Shown piece after piece: positions 35,620-45,015 of a DNA stretch of 64,000 nt; within the stretch, counting starts at the first letter, position 1; each line of letters begins with the position of its first letter. The position numbers were made by a program, and so were the translations under genes. The notes under the pieces were generated by a model that was not told the origin of the DNA, made no database searches, and saw only the letters and a program-made list of their open reading frames with translations. Origin of the DNA: Pseudolabrys sp. FHR47. Its GTDB lineage: Bacteria; Pseudomonadota; Alphaproteobacteria; Rhizobiales; Xanthobacteraceae. Where the stretch lies: contig NZ_CP039740.1 of NCBI RefSeq assembly GCF_005153485.1, positions 682,001 through 746,000 of the forward strand, in the 5' to 3' direction.

Positions 35620-36405
35620 CTAGCTGGCTTTGGCGCTCGCCAATACGCTGAAGCCGTACTTCTCGAAGATTGCTTTGGCCTCCTTGCCGCGCAGGAAGGC
35701 GAGATAGGCGGCCGCTCCCGGCTTCGCCGTCGTGGTGGCGGCGACCGGATAGACGACCGGCGGGTAGGAATCCTGCGGGAAGGTGCCGACGATCTTTACC
35801 TTCGGCTCGACCTTGGCGTCGGTCTCATAGACGATGCCGAGCACCGCCTCGCTGCGGGCGACCAAGGCGAGCGCCCCGCGCACGCTTTCGGCCATGGCGA
35901 ATTTTGGCGCGGCCGTCTGCCAGGCGCCGAGCTTCTCCAGCGCGGCCTTGGCGTATTTCCCGACCGGCACTGCTTGCACGTCGCCGGTCGTGATGCGGCC
36001 GTCGCCGGCGAGCTTGGCGAGATCGAAGCCGGGACCGATGGCAACGTTGCTGAGCATGGAGTCCGCTGGCGCGATCAGCACCAGGCGGTTTCCGAGCAGA
36101 TTGACGCGGGTGTCGGCCTTGATGACCTTCTTCTCCACGCCGTAGTCCATCCAGGCGAGGTCGGCGGAAGTGAAGACGTCGGCCGGCGCCCCCTGCTCGA
36201 TCTGCTTGATGAGGGTCGAGCTCGCCGCATAGCTCGCGACGACTTTCACACCGGTCTGTTTGGTATAGACGGCGCTGATATCGTCGAGCGCGTTCTTCAT
36301 CGAGGCGGCCGCGAAGACGGTGAGGGTGTCCTGAGCCGCGGCCACTCGGGGGCTGCCGGTCAGAACAAATGCGAGCGCGATAAGGGTCACAAGCCGTTTG
36401 AACAT
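35620..36405 (-). CDS. modA: Molybdate-binding periplasmic protein
   Basis: Periplasmic receptor of 261 residues with a signal peptide (FKRLVTLIALAFVLTGSPRVAAA). The mature start is DTLTVFAAASMKNALDDI, with SYAASSTLIKQIEQGAPADVFTSAD, the oxyanion-binding Ser motifs of ModA, and EAVLGIVYETDA near the C-terminus. AGGAGA precedes ATG 36405; the frame upstream to 36540 is not signal-like. First gene of modABC. Confidence 0.94.
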   Translation of the reverse strand: MFKRLVTLIALAFVLTGSPRVAAAQDTLTVFAAASMKNALDDISAVYTKQTGVKVVASYAASSTLIKQIEQGAPADVFTSADLAWMDYGVEKKVIKADTRVNLLGNRLVLIAPADSMLSNVAIGPGFDLAKLAGDGRITTGDVQAVPVGKYAKAALEKLGAWQTAAPKFAMAESVRGALALVARSEAVLGIVYETDAKVEPKVKIVGTFPQDSYPPVVYPVAATTTAKPGAAAYLAFLRGKEAKAIFEKYGFSVLASAKAS

Positions 36406-36568
36406 GGCAAATCTCCTGCGCGCGGCCAGAATCGGCCGCCTGGGGCGTCGGGTCATAAGGATCGACACGCAGGAACCATCGTTCCGGCAACGCCCGGCGG
36501 GCGCACGGCGCGCCGGAGGTCTACTTGCGAACTCTAGCAAATGCCGGCTTCAGACCACAAGCTGAAGA

Positions 36569-37075
36569 TCAGTCCCGCGTCACCGTGACCATGAGACTTT
36601 GGACGGTGGCGCCGCTGAACTGGATGGTGAACGGAGCCGCTGCAAGCGAAAATTTTACGCTCTTGCGCAGTCCATCGCAGCCATTGACACCGCTGAACTC
36701 GCCCGCGTGCACGAATTTTTCGCTCTGAATCACATCGATCCAAGCATTAGCCGATAGCGTGATGCGGAATGTGCCGGGTCCGGACGTTGCGGCAAAGCGC
36801 AGAAAGCCGGCATGAGCGGCAGGCTCGCGCGATGCTCGTTCCGGTGCGGCAGGCAGCTTTGCATCGGCCTGCGGCGCCAGCGCGATTCTGTAGGCTGCCG
36901 CGCCCGGCTCGGCGATCGTCGCGCCCGAAGCAATATCGATAGGATTGGCCATCAGCGCGCGCTCGCGGTCCAGCGGCCATTTGAACTTGTCGCAGCCGAC
37001 GGGCTCCTGCGCCCGGACTGGCGACAACGTCGGTAGCGCGCCCAGGAGCGCGACGGCGATAATCACTGCGCGCAT
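36569..37075 (-). CDS. Hypothetical secreted protein next to the mod genes
   Basis: Protein of 168 residues with a signal peptide (MRAVIIAVALLGALPTLSPVRAQ). The mature part has two cysteines (VGCDKFKWPLDRE and VNGCDGLRKS) and a beta-rich look with FRITLSANAWIDVI. I do not recognise a domain. It starts 4 bp after the Mop-protein stop, so the two are probably co-transcribed. A periplasmic role tied to molybdate is inference from position only. Confidence 0.75.
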   Translation of the reverse strand: MRAVIIAVALLGALPTLSPVRAQEPVGCDKFKWPLDRERALMANPIDIASGATIAEPGAAAYRIALAPQADAKLPAAPERASREPAAHAGFLRFAATSGPGTFRITLSANAWIDVIQSEKFVHAGEFSGVNGCDGLRKSVKFSLAAAPFTIQFSGATVQSLMVTVTRD

Positions 37076-37079
37076 GGCA

Positions 37080-37289
37080 TTAGTCCGCCGCGATCATGAC
37101 ATCGGAGGCCTTGATCACGGCGACGGCCGTCATGCCGGCTTTGAGCCCCAAATCTTCGACCGCTTCGTTGGTGATCGATGCGGTGACGACCTGACCCGCG
37201 GCGATTTCCACGCTGACATGCGAGGTGGTTGCGCCTTTGCGGACGTCGACAATGGTGCCTTTGATCTGGTTGCGTGCGCTGAGACGCAT
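37080..37289 (-). CDS. Stand-alone Mop/TOBE-domain molybdate-binding protein
   Basis: Molbindin-like protein of 69 residues that is essentially one Mop domain (RLSARNQIKGTIVDV, TTSHVSVEIAAGQVVTASITNEAVEDLGLKAG). Such proteins bind molybdate as oligomers for storage or sensing. GGAGAAG stands 7 bp before ATG 37289. It may supply the function of the Mop domain missing from ModC encoded three genes downstream. Confidence 0.92.
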   Translation of the reverse strand: MRLSARNQIKGTIVDVRKGATTSHVSVEIAAGQVVTASITNEAVEDLGLKAGMTAVAVIKASDVMIAAD

Positions 37290-37394
37290 GGCGCTTCTCC
37301 GGAGTGGCAATCGCGCGGGAGTACCGCGGCAATGCGGATGAGGGTCTGTCGCGAGGGCTGGGACCGATCCGGAAGCGCATTCCGAAGCTCAGAT

Positions 37395-37411
37395 CACGCT
37401 TACGGCGTGAC
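37395..37411. promoter_or_regulatory. Short inverted repeat in the Mop / GMC divergent promoter region
   Basis: TCACGC-TTACG-GCGTGA. It lies in the 194-bp gap between the divergent Mop-protein and GMC oxidoreductase genes. Possible operator; no further support. Confidence 0.3.
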
Positions 37412-37483
37412 TTGAGGTCTCTGAACCCCAGCCTAGCAAGTCCTGCCGCACAGGGTAAAGTCCGGCTTGCGGAGGAAACGAAC

Positions 37484-39112
37484 ATGACGCCTATCGAGGG
37501 CGAATTCGATTACATCATCGTGGGTGCCGGCTCGGCCGGCTGCGTACTGGCGAACCGGCTGTCGGCCGATCCCTCCAAGCGCGTGCTGATCCTGGAAGCG
37601 GGCGGCAACGACAATTGGATCTGGTTTCACATTCCGGTCGGCTACCTGTTCGCCATCGGCAACCCGCGCGCCGACTGGATGTTCAAGACCGAGGCCGAGC
37701 CGGGCCTCAATGGCCGGGCGCTGAACTACCCGCGCGGCAAAGTGATCGGCGGCTGCTCGGCGATCAACGGCATGATCTATATGCTCGGCCAGGCGACCGA
37801 TTACGACCAATGGCGGCAACTCGGTCTGCTCGGCTGGTCCTGGGATGACGTGCGGCCGTATTTCCGCAAGCATGTCGATCATTTTCTCACCGGCGAGCAT
37901 CATGCGCAGGGAGGAGAGTGGAGAGTCGAACAACAGCGCCTGTCGTGGGAAATCCTCGAGGCGTTCAAACGCGCCGCGATCGAATACGGCATCCCGGAGA
38001 GCGCCGACTTCAACACCGGCGACAACGAAGGTATCGGCTATTTCCATGTCAATCAGCGCATGGGCCGGCGCTGGTCGGCGGCGCGCGGCTTCCTCAAGCC
38101 GGCGCTGAAGCGGCCGAATCTCAAGCTCGAGACCGGTTGTCAGGCGGAAGCGATTTTATTCGACGGCAAGTCAGGCTCTTTGCGCGCGAAGGGCGTGCGC
38201 TTTCGACAGAAGGGCGTGCAACGCGAAGCTAAATGCCGCGGGGAGGTCATTCTTGCTGCCGGCGCCATCGGCTCGCCGCATCTGATGATGCTGTCGGGAA
38301 TTGGCCCCGCGGGACATCTTGCACAGCACGGCATCGACGTAAAGCTCGACAAACCCGGTGTCGGTCAGAACCTGCAGGATCATCTGCAACTGCGCACGAT
38401 CTATAAGGTCGCTGGCGTCAAGACGCTTAATGCCATCAATGCTTCTTTATTCGGCCGGTTCGGCATGGGGCTCGATTATGTCCTGCGTCGGCGCGGGCCG
38501 ATGACCATGGCGCCGTCTCAGCTCGGCGCCTTCACGAAGTCGGATCCGTCACAGGACCGCGCCAATATTCAGTACCATGTGCAGCCTTTGTCGCTGGAGA
38601 AATTCGGCGATCCGCTGCACGCGTTTCCGGCCTTCACCGCCAGCGTCGCCAATTTGCGACCGACGTCGCGCGGCGCGGTGACGCTGAAATCCGCCGATCC
38701 ATCACAAGCGCCGGCCATCGCGCCGCACTATCTGTCCACCGACGAGGACCGCCGCGTCGCCGCCGACTCGATCCGCGTCACCCGCGCCATCGTTTCGCAG
38801 CCGGCGCTGAAGAAATATCAACCGGTCGAGTACCTGCCCGGCGAGAGCATACGCAGCGACGATGAGGCGGCGCTGGCGAAGGCGGCTGGCAATATCGGCA
38901 CCACCATCTTTCATCCGGTTGGCACGGCGAAGATGGGCCGTGACGACGACCCGCGCGCCGTGGTCGATGCGCGCCTGCGCGTGATCGGCGTCGACGGCTT
39001 GCGCGTCATCGACGCTTCGATCATGCCGTCGATCACGAGCGGCAACACCAATTCGCCGACCATGATGATCGCCGAGAAAGGCGCGGCGATGGTAATTGAG
39101 GACGGGCGATAA
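37484..39112 (+). CDS. GMC family FAD-dependent oxidoreductase (choline dehydrogenase-like)
   Basis: Flavoprotein alcohol dehydrogenase of 542 residues with the N-terminal FAD motif [14 protein letters not shown], the GMC signature [15 protein letters not shown], a second signature [16 protein letters not shown] and C-terminal active-site elements [10 protein letters not shown] and [19 protein letters not shown] stands 9 bp before ATG 37484. It oxidises a primary alcohol; the exact substrate (choline, polyethylene glycol, others) is not defined. Confidence 0.92.
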   Translation: MTPIEGEFDYIIVGAGSAGCVLANRLSADPSKRVLILEAGGNDNWIWFHIPVGYLFAIGNPRADWMFKTEAEPGLNGRALNYPRGKVIGGCSAINGMIYMLGQATDYDQWRQLGLLGWSWDDVRPYFRKHVDHFLTGEHHAQGGEWRVEQQRLSWEILEAFKRAAIEYGIPESADFNTGDNEGIGYFHVNQRMGRRWSAARGFLKPALKRPNLKLETGCQAEAILFDGKSGSLRAKGVRFRQKGVQREAKCRGEVILAAGAIGSPHLMMLSGIGPAGHLAQHGIDVKLDKPGVGQNLQDHLQLRTIYKVAGVKTLNAINASLFGRFGMGLDYVLRRRGPMTMAPSQLGAFTKSDPSQDRANIQYHVQPLSLEKFGDPLHAFPAFTASVANLRPTSRGAVTLKSADPSQAPAIAPHYLSTDEDRRVAADSIRVTRAIVSQPALKKYQPVEYLPGESIRSDDEAALAKAAGNIGTTIFHPVGTAKMGRDDDPRAVVDARLRVIGVDGLRVIDASIMPSITSGNTNSPTMMIAEKGAAMVIEDGR

Positions 39113-39148
39113 CAAAAACACCGCCTCGCGTTTCCGCGAGACGGTGTT
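39111..39148 (-). terminator. Rho-independent terminator of the YidB-GlsB-DUF3597 operon
   Basis: Thirteen-base arms ACACCGCCTCGCG (39118-39130) and CGCGAGACGGTGT (39135-39147) with one mismatch and a four-base loop. On the leftward strand the stem is followed by TTTTTGTT, a terminator tail. It may also stop the rightward GMC transcript, since that gene ends at 39112. Confidence 0.75.
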
Positions 39149-39169
39149 GCAGCAATCGCTGTAAGGCGA

Positions 39170-39523
39170 TCAATCCTTGATATCGTCCGGCACCTTGCCG
39201 CCATTGGCGGCGAGCTTTTCCATGATCTGCTTGTGCAGCCAGATGTTCATCTTGGCCGAGTCGTTCATGTCGCCGGTGTATTTCAGTTCCTTGGCGAGCT
39301 CCTTGCGCGCGCCGATGCTGGAGTCGAGATCGAGCGCCTTCATCAGATCGACGATCGAGGTGCGCCACGCGAGCTTTTCGCCCTTGGACGCAGCCGCCTT
39401 GTCGACGATTTCCGCGACGTCGACGCTGTTCATCGGAGCCGCTGCCGGCGCCGTCGGCGAAGCCTGCGCCTGCGCCGAGCCGCTGCCGAAAATCGCGCCC
39501 ATAATCTTGCCGAAGATACTCAT
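39170..39523 (-). CDS. DUF3597 domain-containing protein
   Basis: Protein of 117 residues starting [13 protein letters not shown], followed by an Ala/Pro linker. The DUF3597 domain (about 30-117) has [28 protein letters not shown] and [11 protein letters not shown]. The function is unknown. Last gene of a three-gene leftward run with GlsB- and YidB-like proteins. Confidence 0.88.
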   Translation of the reverse strand: MSIFGKIMGAIFGSGSAQAQASPTAPAAAPMNSVDVAEIVDKAAASKGEKLAWRTSIVDLMKALDLDSSIGARKELAKELKYTGDMNDSAKMNIWLHKQIMEKLAANGGKVPDDIKD

Positions 39524-39579
39524 GATGCCCTCTTGGGTTGAGATTTGAAGTTAAGCAGAAACGTTATGCAGAAACGTTG

Positions 39580-39858
39580 TTACGGCCTGTTGCCGGGATC
39601 GGAGATGACTTTCGCCGCCACCAGCCTGTTCCAGATAAACAGCACAAGGATCGCGCCGATGGTGGCGCCGATGAAGCCGGCGCCCTGATCCGACCGGTAC
39701 CAGCCGATCGCCTGGCCGATCCAGGTTGCGGCGAAGGCTCCGGCGATGCCGAGCACGGTGGTCAGGATGAAGCCTTTCGGATCGTTCGGTCCCGGCGAAA
39801 TCCAGCGCGCGATCATGCCGGCGACGAAGCCGATCAGGATGATCCAGAGAATGCCCAT
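39580..39858 (-). CDS. GlsB/YeaQ/YmgE family stress-response membrane protein
   Basis: Small membrane protein of 92 residues with three hydrophobic helices. Family marks are GFVAGMIARWISPGPNDPKGFILTTVLGIAGAF and GAGFIGATIGAILVLFIW. Members are induced by general stress, and their role is unclear. ATG 39858 has AAGGACC upstream and lies 28 bp after the YidB-like stop. Confidence 0.9.
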   Translation of the reverse strand: MGILWIILIGFVAGMIARWISPGPNDPKGFILTTVLGIAGAFAATWIGQAIGWYRSDQGAGFIGATIGAILVLFIWNRLVAAKVISDPGNRP

Positions 39859-39886
39859 GATGCGGTCCTTCGGCGCGTGCGCCGGG

Positions 39887-40465
39887 TTAGAGAAGTCGCG
39901 AAATTTCGTGCTCGTCCGGCAAACGCCCATCCGGCGTCATGGTGTCGACCGCCTGCGGCAGATACTGGCTGAGGCCCTCGAGCAATTCGTTGCGCGACAT
40001 GCCGGTCTGGTTGGTGAGCGCATCGAGCTGATCGGCGCCGAGCGCTTTGGCCAAGTCGTTCGGGTCGACCGATTTGTTCGGGCCGGTGCCGACCCACGAA
40101 TTTGCTTCCTCGCCCAAACCGTTCTGCTGAAACTGCTTGAGCAGATCGTTGAGGCCGCCGCTGAGAATGCTGCCTGCGGCGCCGCCGGCGAGCAGACCGC
40201 CGAGGCCGCCCGCCAGCACGTTACCAAGACCGCCGCCGCCAAGAAGGCCACCGAGGTCACGACCAGGTCCGCCGGATGAGGTTTGCGTCGGTGCTGGCGC
40301 GGAAGGAGTCGAAGGAGCCGTTTGGCCGCCACTCAGGCTCTTGACGGCCTTGTAGGCCAGCAGGCCTAGGATCGCCATGGTGATGGGCGACATGCCGCCC
40401 TTGCCGGGTTCGCGCTCGCCGCGCGGGCCGTTCTGCATGCCGTTGAGGACGTCCAGCAGGCCCAT
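39887..40465 (-). CDS. YidB family (DUF937) protein
   Basis: Protein of 192 residues beginning MGLLDVLNG. It has a short hydrophobic stretch (ITMAILGLLAYKAV), a Gly-rich region (residues 70-105) and the YidB C-terminal part: LLKQFQQNGLGEEANSWVGTGPN, then ALGADQLDALTNQTGMSRNELLEGLSQYLP. AAAGGAG stands 7 bp before ATG 40465. The function is unknown. First gene of the small operon, with a CRP-like site 58 bp upstream. Confidence 0.9.
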   Translation of the reverse strand: MGLLDVLNGMQNGPRGEREPGKGGMSPITMAILGLLAYKAVKSLSGGQTAPSTPSAPAPTQTSSGGPGRDLGGLLGGGGLGNVLAGGLGGLLAGGAAGSILSGGLNDLLKQFQQNGLGEEANSWVGTGPNKSVDPNDLAKALGADQLDALTNQTGMSRNELLEGLSQYLPQAVDTMTPDGRLPDEHEISRLL

Positions 40466-40523
40466 CGCGCAAACTCCTTTGAAAGCCGGAGTTTGTTAGT
40501 TACGCGCAGGCTTGTGTCAATGC

Positions 40524-40539
40524 TGTGACCACGATCACA
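40524..40539. promoter_or_regulatory. CRP/FNR-type operator upstream of the YidB-like gene
   Basis: TGTGA-CCACGA-TCACA is a full match to the TGTGA-N6-TCACA consensus of CRP. It lies 58 bp before the YidB-like ATG and 61 bp past the stop of the MdeB-like gene, so it most likely controls the YidB-GlsB-DUF3597 operon. Which CRP-family protein would bind is not known from this window. Confidence 0.55.
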
Positions 40540-40600
40540 GATCGCCGATGTCTCTGCGATTGCACGATATTTCGTGCGCGCCCTGGCAGAGGCTTCGGCG

Positions 40601-42991
40601 TCAGAGCGCCTTCAAATATCGCATCGGCCGGCCCGGTGCGATGGCTTCCGTCGCGGCGATGATCGAATTGGTGTCGATGCCGTAGTGTTTATAAAGATCG
40701 GCCAAGGTGCCGGTCTGGCCGAAATGCTCGACGCCGAGCGCGCGGGTGCGGTGGCCGTGCACGGCCCCTAACCACGCCAAGGTCGCCGGATGGCCGTCGA
40801 TCACGCTGACGATGCCGCAATGCGGTTGCAGGCCGCCGAGCAGGCGTTCGATATGCGAGCGCGCATGAACGAGGCCGCGTTCGCGGGCGCGCTGCGCTGC
40901 GGTCCAGCCGGCGTTGAGTCGATCCGCCGAGGTGACGGCGAGTAGGCCGATATCGCGGCGGTCTTCCGCCATCAGGCCGACGGCGGCGATGGCTTCCGGC
41001 GCAATGGCGCCGGTGTAGGCGACAACAACCTGACAGTTCGGGCCTGGCTCGCGCAGCCAGTAGGCGCCGTCGATGATCTGCTGCTTCAACCCCGGTGTCA
41101 TGTCGCGCTTGATCTGTTCGATCGGGCGCGTCGACAGGCGCAGATAAACCGAGCCGCCGGTCTCGTCGCGCAGCCAATTTCTTTCTGAAACTTCGCCGCC
41201 GGACTTCTGCATGTAGTCGAACGACCAGCGCATGATGGTGGCGAGTTCGTCGACGAAAGCCGGTTCGAACGAGGCGAGGCCGTCCTGTGCCATGCCGATC
41301 AGCGGCTGGGCGATGGATTGGTGCGCGCCGCCTTCGCCGGCAAGCGTAATGCCGGATGGCGTCGCCACCACCATGAAGCGGGCGTCCTGATAGCAGCCGT
41401 AATTAAGCTGATCGAGCCCGCGGGCAATAAACGGATCGTACAAGGTGCCGATCGGCAGCAGGCGCACACCGTTGATCGAATGCGACAGGCCAAGCGCCGA
41501 AAGATTGATGAACAGGTTCGACTCGGCGATGCCGAGTTCGATGTGCTGGCCCTTCGGCGAGAATTCCCAGTTGAAGGTTGAGGGGATCTGCTCGCTCTTG
41601 AAGGTGTCGGCCATCGCCTCGCGGGCGAACAGGCCGCGCCGGTTCACCCACGGGCCGAGATTGGTCGAAACCGTGACGTCCGGCGAGGTCGTGACGATGC
41701 GCTGTGCGAATTCGTCGTCGCCGCGGCCGATCTCGTTGAGGATGGCGCCGAAGCCCGTCTGTGTCGCCATCACCGGCTGGATCGCAACATTGAGCGTGTC
41801 CGGCACCGGAATAACCGGCGCGGTGAGGCGGCGCTCGCCGCCCGAGACGAACGGCACCTTGTCGAGGAAAGCCTGCAAAGTCTCGGTGTTGTCGAGACCT
41901 TCGAACTTGTCCCATTCGTGGCCCGGTCGCACCTTCATCTTGGCGCGGAAGCCTTCCATCTGCGCCGGCGTCATCAGGCCGGCGTGGTTGTCTTTATGAC
42001 CGGCCATCGGCAGGCCGAAGCCCTTCACCGTGTAGCAGATGAAACAGGTTGGCTTTTCCGGATCGGCGCCGTGGAAGGCCTCGAGCAGCGCCGGCAGGTC
42101 GTGACCGCCGAGATTGTTCATAAGCGCCGCGAGTTCATCGTCGCTGCGCTTTTCGATCAGCTTCGACACGTCGCCCTGATCGCCGATTTCGTCATTGAGG
42201 CGCTTGCGCCAGGCGGCGCCGCCGGCGAACACCAGCGCCGAGTAGAGCGGGTTCGGACAGTTATCGATCCAGTGCCTGAGCTTGTCGCCGCCCGGCTCCT
42301 TGAACGCCGCCTGCTGCAACGAGCCGTATTTCACGATGGCGACGTTCCAGCCGAAATTCTTGAACAGTTGCTCGTAGCGCTCCCACAGGCCTTCACGCAC
42401 CACGGCATCGAGGCTCTGGCGATTGTAGTCGATAACCCACCAGCAATTGCGCAGGCCCTGCTTCCAGCCGTCGAGCAGCGCCTCGAAGATATTGCCTTCA
42501 TCGAGCTCGGCATCGCCGACCAGCGCCACCATGCGGCCTTCGGGACGATCCTTGGCCCAGCCATGCGCCTTCACGTAGTCCTGCACCAGTGAGGAGAACA
42601 AGGTCTGCGCGACGCCGAGGCCGACCGAGCCAGTCGAAAAGTCGACGTCGTCGGTGTCCTTGGTGCGCGAGGGATAGCTTTGCGCGCCCTTGTAGCCGCG
42701 GAAGTTCTCCAGTCTGTCGCGGGTCTGCTTACCGAACAGATACTGGATGGCGTGGAAGTTGGGCGACGCGTGCGGCTTCACCGCGACGCGGTCCTGCGGC
42801 CGCAGCACGTCGAAATAAAGCGCGGTCATGATGGTGGCGAGCGAGGCGGAGGACGCCTGATGACCGCCGACCTTCAGGCCGTCCTCATTCTCGCGGATGT
42901 GGTTGGCGTTGTGGATGGTCCAACTCGCCAGCCACAGCACCTTGCGCTCGAGCGCGCTCAGGGACTTCAGGTGATCTGCGGTCGGGGCCAT
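40601..42991 (-). CDS. AceE/MdeB-like homodimeric 2-oxoacid dehydrogenase E1 (transketolase family)
   Basis: Single-chain E1 of 796 residues from ATG 42991. The TPP-binding N-terminal half has GDAELDEGNIFEAL and WWVIDYNRQSLD; then come GQHIELGIAESNLF, SGITLAGEGGAHQS and the C-terminal AVHGHRTRALGVEHFGQTG. This is the AceE plan, but about 90 residues shorter than enterobacterial AceE. It resembles MdeB of Pseudomonas, which acts on 2-oxobutyrate from methionine. The divergent Lrp-type gene repeats the mdeR-mdeB layout, though mdeA is absent. In-frame starts further upstream (43072) would read through a repeat hairpin and were rejected. Confidence 0.87.
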   Translation of the reverse strand: MAPTADHLKSLSALERKVLWLASWTIHNANHIRENEDGLKVGGHQASSASLATIMTALYFDVLRPQDRVAVKPHASPNFHAIQYLFGKQTRDRLENFRGYKGAQSYPSRTKDTDDVDFSTGSVGLGVAQTLFSSLVQDYVKAHGWAKDRPEGRMVALVGDAELDEGNIFEALLDGWKQGLRNCWWVIDYNRQSLDAVVREGLWERYEQLFKNFGWNVAIVKYGSLQQAAFKEPGGDKLRHWIDNCPNPLYSALVFAGGAAWRKRLNDEIGDQGDVSKLIEKRSDDELAALMNNLGGHDLPALLEAFHGADPEKPTCFICYTVKGFGLPMAGHKDNHAGLMTPAQMEGFRAKMKVRPGHEWDKFEGLDNTETLQAFLDKVPFVSGGERRLTAPVIPVPDTLNVAIQPVMATQTGFGAILNEIGRGDDEFAQRIVTTSPDVTVSTNLGPWVNRRGLFAREAMADTFKSEQIPSTFNWEFSPKGQHIELGIAESNLFINLSALGLSHSINGVRLLPIGTLYDPFIARGLDQLNYGCYQDARFMVVATPSGITLAGEGGAHQSIAQPLIGMAQDGLASFEPAFVDELATIMRWSFDYMQKSGGEVSERNWLRDETGGSVYLRLSTRPIEQIKRDMTPGLKQQIIDGAYWLREPGPNCQVVVAYTGAIAPEAIAAVGLMAEDRRDIGLLAVTSADRLNAGWTAAQRARERGLVHARSHIERLLGGLQPHCGIVSVIDGHPATLAWLGAVHGHRTRALGVEHFGQTGTLADLYKHYGIDTNSIIAATEAIAPGRPMRYLKAL

Positions 42992-43007
42992 GGCGATCTC
43001 ACTGAGT

Positions 43008-43033
43008 GTCGTCCCCGCCTTCTCGGGGACGAC
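43008..43033. repeat. Perfect 10-bp hairpin in the leader of the MdeB-like gene
   Basis: GTCGTCCCCG (43008-43017), six-base loop, CGGGGACGAC (43024-43033), ending 17 bp before the start codon in the leftward transcript. It is similar to one half of the bipartite repeats. It could hinder ribosome access, which is inference. Confidence 0.7.
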
Positions 43034-43137
43034 GAGTAATTGTGCGCCTTTGGCCATGGCGATGGCTGCCAAAGTACGCTATCTTGTCAACAATAATTAG
43101 CTGAATACGCCAATATGCCGGCCATAGAAGGCAGATT

Positions 43138-43608
43138 ATGCCAACCGCAAAACTCGATCCGATCGATCGCAAGATACTCAATCTGTTGCAGGCTGACGGC
43201 CGCATGAGCATCAACGACCTGGCGACGCAGGTCGGGCTGTCGCCATCGCCCTGCCTGCGCCGCGTGCGGCTTTTGGAAAAGGCCGGGATCATCAACCGCT
43301 ATGTCGCGGTTCTCGACCAGCGCGCGGTCGGTCTGCCGGTGAGCGTGTTCATCTCGATCAAGCTCGACAAGCAGCGCGAGGAGATGCTGGAGCGTTTCGG
43401 CAAGACCATCTCGCGTTGGCCTGAAGTGCTCGAGTGTTACCTGATGACCGGACAGCGCGATTATCTGCTACGCGTCGTGGTGCCCGATCTGCCGAGTTAC
43501 GAGCGCTTCCTCAAGACCAAGCTGACGCGTCTCGACGGCATCGCTTCGATCGAGTCGAGCTTCGCGCTGGAGCAGGTGAAGTATACCAACGTGTTGCCGG
43601 TGGAGTGA
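43138..43608 (+). CDS. Lrp/AsnC family transcriptional regulator
   Basis: Regulator of 156 residues with an N-terminal winged helix-turn-helix (LDPIDRKILNLLQADGRMS, LATQVGLSPSPCLRRVRLLEKAGII) and a C-terminal RAM effector domain (about 70-150). Divergent from the MdeB-like gene across 146 bp, the rightmost part of which is A+T-rich, so it probably controls that gene. By analogy with MdeR and BkdR the effector would be an amino acid. Confidence 0.93.
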   Translation: MPTAKLDPIDRKILNLLQADGRMSINDLATQVGLSPSPCLRRVRLLEKAGIINRYVAVLDQRAVGLPVSVFISIKLDKQREEMLERFGKTISRWPEVLECYLMTGQRDYLLRVVVPDLPSYERFLKTKLTRLDGIASIESSFALEQVKYTNVLPVE

Positions 43609-43612
43609 AGAG

Positions 43613-44815
<1,203 letters not shown>

Positions 44816-44943
44816 GACCTTGCGATTTAAGCGATTTGGCGCGGGCCTGTCAGGTCATTTGCGCGGCATGGTTTAAGCCGGCACTGGCCGGGTTCCATCC
44901 GTCGTCGCCGCTGAAATCCGAATAACATCAGTCACTTTTATGG

Positions 44944-44958
44944 TTAACGAAAGCTTTA
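44944..44958. promoter_or_regulatory. Possible CtrA-like site upstream of the first L,D-transpeptidase
   Basis: TTAA-CGAAAGC-TTTA differs by one base from the TTAA-N7-TTAA consensus of the alphaproteobacterial cell-cycle regulator CtrA. It lies in the 200-bp gap between mepA and the transpeptidase gene, 58 bp before the latter. By-eye match only. Confidence 0.3.
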
Positions 44959-45015
44959 CAACCCCGGCCCTGATCGGCGATCCTTAGCCTGTCGCGGGTT
45001 CTGGAAGGTTCTGTC

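Noticed and set aside
42992-43072. N-terminal extension of the MdeB-like protein
   Set aside because: The extension would translate a repeat hairpin; the known family start aligns with the ATG at 42991.
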